NCBI GenBank assembly: GCA_016297165.1
Contig: JAEDHF010000067.1
Location: 1 to 10,057, forward strand
Direction: 5' to 3'
DNA: 10,057 bases
Origin: Oscillospiraceae bacterium
GTDB lineage: Bacteria > Bacillota > Clostridia > Oscillospirales > Ruminococcaceae
In this document: positions 1 to 6,380 of the stretch, one piece after another
Layout of the letters: each line of letters opens with the position of its first letter
Numbering within the stretch: the stretch's first letter is position 1
Notes under the pieces: model-generated
Seen by the model: the letters and a program-made list of their open reading frames with translations, nothing else
The model's database searches: none
Told to the model about the DNA's origin: nothing
Made by a program: the position numbers and the translations under genes

Positions 1-744
1 AAGCTCCTTGCCCTTGATTTCGTGAATCTTGCACTTGAATACTGCGGGCTTGCCTGCTAATTCCTCAGCCTGGTAATTTTCGGGGAAGGTTACGTTTACG
101 TCGAAGTCCTCGCCGATGTTCTTGCCAACAACCTGGTCCTCAAAGCCGGGGATAAACCTGCCGCTTCCGAGCTCAAGGCTGAACTTTTCTGCCTTACCGC
201 CTTCGAAGGGCTTATCATCACAGAAGCCTTCGAAATCAAAGATAACGGTATCGCCCTTAGCTGCTGCACGGTCGGTTACGTCGATAATTCTTGCATTCTG
301 GTTTCTTACTCTGTCGATTTCCTTATCAACGTCCTCGTCAGTAACAGTCTTGACAGTCTTTTCTACCTTTAATCCCTTATAGCCTTCAATTTTTACTTCG
401 GGCTTAACGGTAAATTCAACCTTAAAGGAAACGCCGTCCTCCTTAGTTACGGAAGTAACCTCGGTCTTAGGAATATCAACTACATCTAACTTAAGCTCGT
501 CGATAGCGTCTGCAACGGTCTTCTGATAGATGCTGTTAACTGCCTCTTCATAGAACACGTTTTCGCCGTACTGAGCCTCAATCATCTTTCTTGTAGCCTT
601 ACCTTTTCTGAAGCCGTGAATCTGAATGTTCTTTCTTCTCTTTAAATAGGTAGCCTGAACTGCCGCTTCAAAATCTGCGGCATTCACCTTAATTTCTGCT
701 TCAACGGTATTTGTGGCGGTCTTGTTGCTTGAAATAATTTCCAT
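1..744 (-). CDS. tig: Trigger factor, N-terminal 248 codons (gene continues past the left edge)
   Basis: Ribosome-bound chaperone and peptidyl-prolyl isomerase that receives nascent chains at the tunnel exit. The frame is open from an ATG at 744 to base 1 with no stop, so the C-terminal arm domain lies outside the window. Residues 1-120 form the ribosome-binding domain, with the tail signature GFRKGKA at residues 44-50; the family usually has P next, here it is T. Residues about 150-246 form the FKBP-like PPIase domain, with GDTVIFDFEG, the LGSGRFIPGFE segment and VTFPENY. The start is supported by a GGAGG-type site at 754-759 and by a promoter just upstream. In many Bacillota clpP and clpX follow tig, but that cannot be seen here. 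Identification is firm. Confidence 0.96.
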   Translation of the reverse strand, partial: MEIISSNKTATNTVEAEIKVNAADFEAAVQATYLKRRKNIQIHGFRKGKATRKMIEAQYGENVFYEEAVNSIYQKTVADAIDELKLDVVDIPKTEVTSVTKEDGVSFKVEFTVKPEVKIEGYKGLKVEKTVKTVTDEDVDKEIDRVRNQNARIIDVTDRAAAKGDTVIFDFEGFCDDKPFEGGKAEKFSLELGSGRFIPGFEDQVVGKNIGEDFDVNVTFPENYQAEELAGKPAVFKCKIHEIKGKEL

Positions 745-774
745 TTTTTACTTTCCTCCAGTTTTATTGCTACT

Positions 775-803
775 ATTATATCATAATATAATAATAATTT
801 CCA
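775..803 (-). promoter_or_regulatory. Promoter of tig (sigma-A type)
   Basis: On the minus strand there is a perfect -10 box TATAAT (780-775) and a -35-like TGGAAA (803-798, 4 of 6 matches to TTGACA), separated by 17 bp. Transcription would start near 768, leaving a short leader of about 24 nt that holds the Shine-Dalgarno site. The surrounding 745-830 gap is very AT-rich. No strong terminator of the upstream operon is visible in it, so read-through into tig is possible. Confidence 0.7.
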
Positions 804-830
804 GTACTTTTAAATATTTTGGCAAAATTT

Positions 831-1523
831 TCACGATTTTATCATAATGGGCATAAAGCCGAGATAATCGGCGGCAACCATTTTATACTCGGTGCCGTTT
901 TTTTCGCCGTTGAAGGCGTATCTGTGGCCTACCCCATGGATATGACCGTAGTAGCATTTCCTGATACCGAATTCCTCGATAACCTTTAAGATATACTCGT
1001 TTCTTTCGCCGTTATATAAAGGCGGATAATGTATGAATGCAGTAAGCTCTCCGCCAAGCTTAATGCCCTCGCTTACGGACATTCTGAACCTTCCCTCTTC
1101 CCTTTCAAGTACCTTAAGGTCACAGGGGGAGCCGTCCTCGTTTATCCAGCCTCTTGTGCCTACGACAGATAAGCCTTCAACGAGAAAAGCGTTATTGTTC
1201 AGTATTCTTATACGGTCGAAGCCCTTTTCCTTAAGAAAAGCGTTCATCTTCGAAGCGGTTGTCCACCAGTAATCGTGATTTCCCTTAAGGAGAATCTTAT
1301 CGCCCTTAAGCTTATTATTTATAAAGGCGAAATCCTCATAGGTATCCTCAAGCTTCATCGCCCAGGAGATATCTCCCGGAACGATAACCGTATCTCCGTC
1401 GCCTACCACCCTGTTCCAGTTTTCAAGAAGCCGCTCAACATAACCGTCCCAGCCCTTAAAAACGTCCATAGGCTTATCGCAGCCCAGCGAAAGGTGAAGG
1501 TCTCCGATTGCGAATACGCTCAT
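831..1523 (-). CDS. Calcineurin-like metallophosphoesterase (predicted phosphohydrolase)
   Basis: A 230-residue cytosolic protein with all the metal-binding motifs of the calcineurin-like fold: DLH (D8, H10), GD (D51), GNHD (N82-D84), a histidine in FIHYPP (H165) and GHIH (H194, H196). A dinuclear metal centre is therefore expected. The layout resembles the small predicted phosphohydrolases of COG1768, an assignment made from memory. The substrate is unknown. No signal peptide or membrane segment is visible. Its ATG overlaps the thrC stop codon (TAATG, sharing 1 base) and no Shine-Dalgarno site of its own is visible, so it is probably translated by coupling to thrC. It is the last gene of the rplS-led operon. 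The biochemical class is sure; the cellular role is not. Confidence 0.88.
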   Translation of the reverse strand: MSVFAIGDLHLSLGCDKPMDVFKGWDGYVERLLENWNRVVGDGDTVIVPGDISWAMKLEDTYEDFAFINNKLKGDKILLKGNHDYWWTTASKMNAFLKEKGFDRIRILNNNAFLVEGLSVVGTRGWINEDGSPCDLKVLEREEGRFRMSVSEGIKLGGELTAFIHYPPLYNGERNEYILKVIEEFGIRKCYYGHIHGVGHRYAFNGEKNGTEYKMVAADYLGFMPIMIKS

Positions 1524-3013
1524 TACTTGGTAAGGAAGTTAAGAACCACGTCGCTCATATCAAGCTTTCCTACGGAGCCGCTGAAGCGAACCTTCTTATC
1601 CTTTGTTGCCGCTAAGGGAGCGGGCATCTTTGTACCCGTATAAGCTTCGAGCTTTTCGATAATTGTGAATTCATCCATGCCCTCGGGATTCTGTCCTAAT
1701 GCCTCATAAACGGCCTTACCGAACTTATAGGGGTTAGCGGTAGAAGCTACGATTGTCTTGGTATCGTCGCCTGTTTCTGCCTTATAATCCTTATAAACCT
1801 TGTATGCAACAGCGGTATGGGTATCCATAAGGTAGGAATATTCCTCGAATACTTCCTTAATAGCCGCCTTTGTTTCGGTATCGTTGCAGCAGCCTGCATA
1901 GAAATCAGCCTTAATCTTTCCGAGAACCTCGGGAGTTACGCTATACTTTCCTTCCTTAGAAAGCTTACCGAACCATTCGGAAATGGTCTTGTCGTCGCCG
2001 TCGGTAAGGTGATAAAGGAGACGTTCGAGGTTGCTGGAGATAAGTATATCCATAGAGGGAGAAACGGTAGTATAGAACTCTCTGTTTCTGTCGTAAACGC
2101 CTGTGTTGATAAAGTCTGTGAGAACGTTGTTTGCGTTGGAGGCACAGATAAGCTTGTTAATCGGAATACCCATCTGCTTAGCATAGTAAGCTGCAAGAAT
2201 ATTACCGAAGTTACCCGTAGGAACAACAACGTTAATCTTATCGCCGTATTCGATTTCTCCGTCCTTAATAAGGGAGGCGTAAGCGGAAACGTAATATACA
2301 ATCTGGGGAGAAAGTCTGCCCCAGTTGATTGAGTTAGCGCTGGAGAAGGTGATATTCATATCGTCGAGGATTTTCTTGAGCTCCTCGTTGGTAAAGATAG
2401 CCTTAACGCCGTTCTGACAGTCGTCGAAGTTACCCTTTATAGCGCATACGTTAACGTTTGAGCCTTCCTGTGTGGTCATCTGACGCTTCTGCATATCGCT
2501 TACGCCGTCCTCGGGATAGAAAACGGTAATGCTTGTACCCTCTACGTCCTTGAAGCCTTCGAGAGCCGCCTTGCCTGTATCGCCGGAGGTAGCTACGAGG
2601 ATAGCGATTTTCTTACCGTCGATAACCTTCTTAGCGGAACAGGTAAGAAGATAAGGAAGAATCTGTAATGCCATATCCTTAAAGGCGCAGGTAGGACCAT
2701 GCCAGAGCTCGAGAATATATGTTCCGGTAAGGAGATGAGAAATCTCGGAAACGTTTTCGGAATCGAAATTCTTTAAGTAGGCGCCATTTACACAATGTCT
2801 TATTTCATCGTCGGTAAAATCGGTAAGAAAGAGCTTAAAGATATCGAAGGCTCTTTCGGGGTAGGACTTGTCGCAAAGAGCGAGAATATCCTCTTTTGTG
2901 AGCTTCGGAATACTTTCGGGGACGAAAAGGCCGCCCTCGGAGGAAAGTCCCTGTGCGATAGCCTTGGCGCTCTGAACGCTTACTGCGTTGTTGCGGGTGC
3001 TTCTGTAATTCAT
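1523..3013 (-). CDS. thrC: Threonine synthase
   Basis: PLP-dependent enzyme that converts O-phospho-L-homoserine to L-threonine and phosphate. At 496 residues it matches the long threonine synthase form with an N-terminal domain (starting NYRSTRN...GLSSEGGLFVPE). The PLP lysine is K112 in HGPTCAFKDMALQ. Phosphate and cofactor contacts are seen in ATSGDTGKAA (141-150), SSANSINWGR (about 224-233) and VPTGNFGN (264-271), and a late STANPYKF motif is also typical. The start is set by an AAGGAAGG site 7 bases upstream of the ATG. It lies 18 bp after yraN and its stop overlaps the next start. No other threonine pathway gene (hom, thrB) is in view, so it looks like a passenger in a translation-related operon. 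No T-box or other amino-acid leader precedes it. Confidence 0.96.
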   Translation of the reverse strand: MNYRSTRNNAVSVQSAKAIAQGLSSEGGLFVPESIPKLTKEDILALCDKSYPERAFDIFKLFLTDFTDDEIRHCVNGAYLKNFDSENVSEISHLLTGTYILELWHGPTCAFKDMALQILPYLLTCSAKKVIDGKKIAILVATSGDTGKAALEGFKDVEGTSITVFYPEDGVSDMQKRQMTTQEGSNVNVCAIKGNFDDCQNGVKAIFTNEELKKILDDMNITFSSANSINWGRLSPQIVYYVSAYASLIKDGEIEYGDKINVVVPTGNFGNILAAYYAKQMGIPINKLICASNANNVLTDFINTGVYDRNREFYTTVSPSMDILISSNLERLLYHLTDGDDKTISEWFGKLSKEGKYSVTPEVLGKIKADFYAGCCNDTETKAAIKEVFEEYSYLMDTHTAVAYKVYKDYKAETGDDTKTIVASTANPYKFGKAVYEALGQNPEGMDEFTIIEKLEAYTGTKMPAPLAATKDKKVRFSGSVGKLDMSDVVLNFLTK

Positions 3014-3031
3014 GATTATGCCTTCCTTCTG

Positions 3032-3421
3032 TTAATATATACCTGCATCCGTTGCGTCGAATGCGTTTTCGTAATATTTATAGCCGAGAACTCTCGGAAT
3101 ATTTTCTGTTGTAACGGTAACCTCCGCTACGTCGAACCGTACGCCCTTATCCTCTATTCCCTTATCGAGAAGATAGAGCCTTGTCGCCTTTATAATGCAG
3201 TCTCTTTTCCGACGGGTAATTGCTTCAAGTCCCTCGGTAAGACTGCCGAATTTTCGGGTTTTAACCTCAACGACGGCGATAATTCCGTCCCTTTCGGCTA
3301 TTATATCGAGCTCTCCGCCCTTAACCCGATAATTTCTTTCCTTTATAATATAGCCCTCCGCCGCCAGCCTTTCAGCCGTATAGCTTTCTCCGAAGGCTCC
3401 TCTTTCGCTTTTAACGCTCAT
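3032..3421 (-). CDS. YraN/UPF0102 family nuclease-fold protein
   Basis: A 129-residue protein of the YraN/UPF0102 family, a normal length for it. The N-terminus carries the family pattern (GAFGESYTAERLAAEGYII, then RNYR), followed by a nuclease-like core: GELD (E37, D39) and VEVKTR (E52, K54). This matches the PD-(D/E)xK layout. The family is related to Holliday-junction resolvase folds, but its true role is unsettled. The start ATG overlaps the rnhB stop by 4 bp (ATGA), and only a weak AAGG-type site sits just before it, so coupled translation is likely. The rnhB-yraN pairing is common in Bacillota, which supports the call. Family membership is secure; nuclease activity is inferred only from the motifs. 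Confidence 0.92.
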   Translation of the reverse strand: MSVKSERGAFGESYTAERLAAEGYIIKERNYRVKGGELDIIAERDGIIAVVEVKTRKFGSLTEGLEAITRRKRDCIIKATRLYLLDKGIEDKGVRFDVAEVTVTTENIPRVLGYKYYENAFDATDAGIY

Positions 3422-4047
3422 GCCTTATGCTTCTTGAAGAAGCTCTGCCTGTGTTCGGGGCAGAAGCCGTACTTCGCTATCATTTCGTAATGAAGCTTCG
3501 TACCGTAGCCCTTATGCTTAGCGAAAAGGTATTCGGGATATTTTTCGTCCAGGGCTTTCATATACCTGTCCCTTGCGACCTTGGCAAGAATTGAGGCTGC
3601 CGCTATACTTGCAGACCTGCTGTCGCCCTTTACTACCGTTTCAACGGGACAGTAAAGCTTCGGGTCACGGTTTCCGTCAACAAGGGCGAAATCCACCTTT
3701 ATGCCCAGCCCCTCTACCGCCCTTCTCATAGCAAGAAAGGTAGCGTTCAGTATATTAACCTCGTCTATTTCCTTAGCGGAAGCCGTAGCTATAGAGTAAG
3801 CGGTACATTTTTCAACAATTATATCGAAAAGCTCTTCCCTTTTCTTTTCAGAGAGCTTCTTGCTATCGTCGAGACCTTCGATAAAAGCGTCCTCGGGGAG
3901 AATAACCGCCGCTGCGTAAACATCTCCTGCCAGGGGACCCCTTCCTGCCTCGTCGATTCCGCATATTATGCCGTGAGCGGCTCTTTTTTCGCTGTCAAAA
4001 GCGAAACGGTTTTCAAGCAGAAGGCTTTTCGAGAGTAATTCTGCCAA
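3418..4047 (-). CDS. rnhB: Ribonuclease HII
   Basis: Cleaves RNA in RNA-DNA hybrids and removes ribonucleotides misinserted into DNA. The four metal-binding acids of the family are present. Counted from the TTG start used here they are D32 and E33 in GIDEAGRGPLAG, D124 in VDGNR and D142 in VKGDSR. The DDSKKLS, AAASILAKVARD and HKGYGT motifs are also typical. I chose TTG at 4047 because AGGAG (4060-4056) lies 8 bases before it. An in-frame GTG at 4056 would give three more residues (212 in all), but it overlaps that same ribosome binding site and so could not use it. Either way the gene starts inside the end of rbgA. Its stop overlaps the yraN start. Confidence 0.95.
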   Translation of the reverse strand: MAELLSKSLLLENRFAFDSEKRAAHGIICGIDEAGRGPLAGDVYAAAVILPEDAFIEGLDDSKKLSEKKREELFDIIVEKCTAYSIATASAKEIDEVNILNATFLAMRRAVEGLGIKVDFALVDGNRDPKLYCPVETVVKGDSRSASIAAASILAKVARDRYMKALDEKYPEYLFAKHKGYGTKLHYEMIAKYGFCPEHRQSFFKKHKA

Positions 4048-4864
4048 TTTTTCCACTCCTGTATTCGTCTAAAAGAGTTATCGCCGCGCGCTCTGTATCG
4101 GGAACTCCCCCCGACATCATCATACCGCGCTTTTTAGCGATAAGCTCCACTATATTTCCGTCAAGATTTTCAAGCTTATAGCGTTCCATAAGCCTTTCGG
4201 GGTAGTTTTCGGCTAGATAGCTTCCGAGCTCAGCGGCAAGAGCCTCAACATCGGTAACATCGTCCTTTATTGCGCCGGTAAAGGCGAGCTTAAGAGCCAC
4301 GCTCTTATCGTCGAACTTGGGCCAGAGTATTCCGGGCATATCCAAAAGCTCAACCTCTTTATCAATGGTAACCCACTGTTTTCCACGGGTAACGCCGGGT
4401 CTGTCCTCTACCTTTACCTTTTTTGCATTCGCCATTCTGTTAATAAAGGAAGATTTTCCCACGTTAGGTATTCCTACCACCATAATTCTTAAGGCTTTTC
4501 CTATCATACCCTTAGCTCTTCTTTTTTCTAAAAGGTCGGAAAGCTTACTTTTTAAAAGGGGCAGGAACTTATTTATCCCTTTTCCGCTTCTGCAGTCGCA
4601 GACTAAAACGGAAATACCCTGTTTTTCATAGTATTCACGCCACTTAGCGGTAATCTTTTCATCTGAATAATCGCATTTATTGAGGAGAATAATACGGGGC
4701 TTAGAAGCCACAAGCTCGTTTATGACAGGGTTTCTGCTGGATTCGGGGATACGGCTGTCAACTATTTCAACTACCGCGTCCACAAGCTTCAGATTCGCCT
4801 CAATCATACGGCGGGTTTTGGTCATGTGACCGGGAAACCACTGTATATCGCTTTCGTAAGCCAA
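4013..4864 (-). CDS. rbgA: Ribosome biogenesis GTPase RbgA/YlqF
   Basis: Circularly permuted GTPase needed for late assembly of the 50S subunit in Bacillus. The permuted motif order is visible: G4 NKCD (62-65), then G1 GIPNVGKSS (131-139), the G2 region PGVTRGKQW (about 156-164) and G3 DMPG (175-178). The N-terminus IQWFPGHMTK is a family hallmark, and 283 residues is the usual length. The start codon is TTG, directly abutting the lepB stop (TAG-TTG), with GGAGGAG about 8-10 bases upstream inside the last lepB codons. The 3' end overlaps rnhB. Location beside rplS and rnhB is a conserved order in Bacillota and matches the role in large-subunit assembly. Confidence 0.96.
   Translation of the reverse strand: MAYESDIQWFPGHMTKTRRMIEANLKLVDAVVEIVDSRIPESSRNPVINELVASKPRIILLNKCDYSDEKITAKWREYYEKQGISVLVCDCRSGKGINKFLPLLKSKLSDLLEKRRAKGMIGKALRIMVVGIPNVGKSSFINRMANAKKVKVEDRPGVTRGKQWVTIDKEVELLDMPGILWPKFDDKSVALKLAFTGAIKDDVTDVEALAAELGSYLAENYPERLMERYKLENLDGNIVELIAKKRGMMMSGGVPDTERAAITLLDEYRSGKIGRITLEKPSA
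4056..4060 (-). promoter_or_regulatory. Ribosome binding site that decides the rnhB start
   Basis: AGGAG on the minus strand, inside the last codons of rbgA, 8 bases upstream of a TTG at 4047. The alternative GTG begins on the last base of this motif, which argues against it as the initiation codon. Confidence 0.6.
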
Positions 4865-5500
4865 CTAATTCACTCCTCCGAATTTATCGAAGGGGGCTAC
4901 TCTTAGATAAACCTTTCCTGCGATAAGCCTTTCATCTACAAGACCGATAGCGCTGTCTCTGCTGTCCCTTGAGTTGTTACGGTTATCGCCGAGAACGAAA
5001 ACGTAGCCCTCGGGAACGGTAACCTCGCCCCCGAAATCAAGGGGTCGTCTTGTATAATCGTTAATAGTGTGACCGTCCTCATAAAGAAGACCGTCCTTAA
5101 CCTCTAAGGGGAGAGCCTCGTCATTTCTGTAAACTACGCCCTCATTAAAATCTATTCTTATCTTATCTCCGCCGACGCCTACTACCCTCTTAACAACAGC
5201 CTTACCCGGAGTTCCGTCGTCGTCAATAAGATTTTCCGCCCAGACTACGACGATATCGTTATGCTTCGGGGTATAGCCCATGCTTGTGATAAGAAGCCTT
5301 TCCTGATCAATTAAGGTAGGGTTCATAGAGCTTCCGTCAACGGAAGAAAGTCTCGTAAAGAACGTAAAAATAACAATAACAGCAATAACCGAACAAAGTA
5401 TGGTGTCGAACCAGTCGAAAATTTCCGAGGCTATATTGCCTTTCTTTTCGGGTTCTTCTTTTTTCTCTGCTTCAGCCTGCTGTAATTCGAGTTCATCCAT
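4865..5500 (-). CDS. lepB: Signal peptidase I
   Basis: Membrane serine protease that removes signal peptides from exported proteins. From the ATG at 5500 the protein has 211 residues: a charged cytoplasmic tail rich in E and K (1-25), one transmembrane segment (about 33-48), then the catalytic domain on the outer side. The nucleophile is S58 in SSMNPT and the general base is K104 in VVKRVVGVGGD. The box GDNRNNSRDSR is at 171-181. A longer reading from 5554 would add 18 residues, but an AAAGGAAA site sits 7 bases before the 5500 ATG, and the extension would lie in a hairpin-forming leader, so I reject it. A gap of 136 bp separates it from rplS. Confidence 0.94.
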   Translation of the reverse strand: MDELELQQAEAEKKEEPEKKGNIASEIFDWFDTILCSVIAVIVIFTFFTRLSSVDGSSMNPTLIDQERLLITSMGYTPKHNDIVVVWAENLIDDDGTPGKAVVKRVVGVGGDKIRIDFNEGVVYRNDEALPLEVKDGLLYEDGHTINDYTRRPLDFGGEVTVPEGYVFVLGDNRNNSRDSRDSAIGLVDERLIAGKVYLRVAPFDKFGGVN

Positions 5501-5526
5501 TATTGTTTCCTTTCGGATAAATAGCC

Positions 5527-5564
5527 AAATTGAGGTAACGGCGATAAACGCCATTACCCAATTT
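5527..5564 (-). promoter_or_regulatory. Stable hairpin in the rplS-lepB intergenic region
   Basis: On the minus strand, AAATTG and GGTAATGGCG pair with CGCCGTTACC and CAATTT around a TTTAT loop: 16 pairs with a single bulged base. The only imperfect pair is T opposite G, which is a wobble in the minus-strand RNA but an A-C mismatch on the plus strand. That fits a structure working in the lepB mRNA. No run of U follows, so it is not a classic terminator. An mRNA-stabilising or processing stem, or control of lepB relative to rplS, is possible. The hairpin ends 26 bases before the lepB start codon. Confidence 0.65.
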
Positions 5565-5636
5565 TCTATTTCTGAGGATCAGGCGATACCGTATAAAAGC
5601 CATAATGGAGCTTTTTTCGGTTTTGCCTTAGGCTTA

Positions 5637-5978
5637 TCAATACTTAGCCTTAACCTTAGCAGCCTTACCAACTCTGTCTCTGAGGTAGTAGAGCTTAGCT
5701 CTGCGGACAATACCTTCTCTTACAACTTCAACCTTTTCAACTGCGGGAGAATGTACGGGGAATACTCTTTCGATTCCACAGCCGTGAGCGACACGTCTTA
5801 CAGTAAAGGTTTCGTTGATACCGCCGTGCTTCTTAGCGATAACTGTGCCCTCGAATACCTGAATTCTGGACTTGTTACCTTCGGTAATCTTAACGTGTAC
5901 CTTTACAACGTCGCCGACGTTGAACTTGGGAGCTTCAGCCTTTAAGCTGTCCTGAGCGATGAGTTTGAGTGCGTCCAT
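5637..5978 (-). CDS. rplS: 50S ribosomal protein bL19
   Basis: Structural protein of the large subunit at the interface with the 30S subunit. The 113-residue sequence fits bL19 throughout: the N-terminal helix, PKFNVGDVVKVHVKI, EGNKSRIQVFEGTVIAKKHGG, ETFTVRRVAHGCGIERVFP and the C-terminal RRAKLYYLRDRVGKAAKVK. The start has a perfect AGGAGG (5992-5987) 8 bases upstream, and the gene ends in tandem stops TGA TAA. It appears to be the first gene of the operon running to 831, with its own strong promoter about 350 bp upstream and a long structured leader. In many Bacillota it follows trmD; here trmD, rimM and rpsP are not adjacent. Confidence 0.97.
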   Translation of the reverse strand: MDALKLIAQDSLKAEAPKFNVGDVVKVHVKITEGNKSRIQVFEGTVIAKKHGGINETFTVRRVAHGCGIERVFPVHSPAVEKVEVVREGIVRRAKLYYLRDRVGKAAKVKAKY

Positions 5979-6028
5979 TTTAAAATCCTCCTGAACCGAT
6001 ATTCTTACGTTACACTATTGACCTACTT

Positions 6029-6194
6029 AAGGTCACCTCTAAAAACCTATGCCATTTCTCTGCACTATGCCTTTAGCCGTCATATTGCCCAAAATTTTCT
6101 TGAAATACATCAAGTATTACTGCGAAAATTTAGTGCAATCTTACAACTAAATTCACAGCACATATAAACGACATAGTTTTTTAGAGGCGACCTT
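6029..6194 (-). repeat. 166-bp near-gapless palindrome in the rplS leader (MITE-like, or long RNA hairpin)
   Basis: The outer 23 bases (6029-6051) are the inverted complement of 6172-6194 with only 2 mismatches. The symmetry then runs inward without gaps to 6099/6124, giving 54 of 71 Watson-Crick pairs by my hand alignment. The centre adds a 5-bp stem (6104-6108 with 6114-6118). Of the 17 arm mismatches, 8 become G-U wobbles in minus-strand RNA and none do in plus-strand RNA, so 62 of 71 positions pair in the rplS transcript. The form suits a transposase-less miniature inverted-repeat element or a structured RNA. No clear target-site duplication flanks it and no ORF lies inside. It ends 36 bases upstream of the rplS Shine-Dalgarno site. 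Confidence 0.75.
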
Positions 6195-6319
6195 TATCTT
6201 CTTCGGCAAGCTCTCATTTCGGAGCTTTAACGCAGCGGAATATCCATTTAATGTTTGAGCAAGGTGCTCTTGCATTAACCCTCGTCGAGAAAAAACACTT
6301 TCCCTACGGTTACAAATGC
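6195..6319 (-). ncRNA. Candidate structured 5' leader of rplS
   Basis: This is the first part of the predicted rplS transcript and holds three hairpins by eye. One, at 6277-6311, pairs AAC with GUU and AGGGAAA with UUUUUCU. The second is nested at 6248-6278, with TTAATG/CATTAA outside and GAGCA/TGCTC around a 3-base loop; it shares two bases with the first. The third, at 6208-6227, pairs AAGCTC with GAGCTT around an 8-base loop. Ribosomal protein operons often carry autoregulatory leaders, and an L19 leader is known in Bacillota, but I cannot match this sequence to it by eye. No ORF with a ribosome binding site is seen. It could also be an untranslated remnant without function. Confidence 0.4.
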
Positions 6320-6325
6320 CTTTAT

Positions 6326-6354
6326 ATTATAACATCTTTTTTTATGAAATGCAA
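6326..6354 (-). promoter_or_regulatory. Promoter of the rplS operon (sigma-A type)
   Basis: On the minus strand, -35 TTGCAT (6354-6349) and a perfect -10 TATAAT (6331-6326) are separated by exactly 17 bp that include a run of A. The predicted start is near 6319, giving a leader of about 340 nt before rplS. It begins only some 27 bp after the stop codon of the DUF2344 gene, so rplS is probably transcribed independently of the radical SAM pair. Confidence 0.82.
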
Positions 6355-6380
6355 TACTTTTTTTCGTGAAAATGAGATTT

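Noticed and set aside
2795..3490. A 231-codon plus-strand open frame across thrC, yraN and rnhB
   Set aside because: It is antisense to three clearly recognisable genes, shows no domain, and crosses their junctions.
5501..5554. An 18-residue N-terminal extension of LepB
   Set aside because: The internal ATG at 5500 has a well-placed ribosome site, signal peptidases do not need the extra hydrophobic stretch, and the upstream ATG lies in the hairpin.
5593..5617. AAAAGC...GCTTTT repeat after rplS as a terminator
   Set aside because: An AT-rich 6-bp stem with a 9-base loop and no real U-tract beyond the stem; too weak to call.
6029..6194. CRISPR or tandem repeat in the gene-free stretch
   Set aside because: The symmetry is inverted about one centre; there are no direct repeats with spacers.
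5979..6380. Short coding gene in the 400-bp gap
   Set aside because: No open frame with a ribosome binding site was found on either strand, and the content is promoter plus structured leader.
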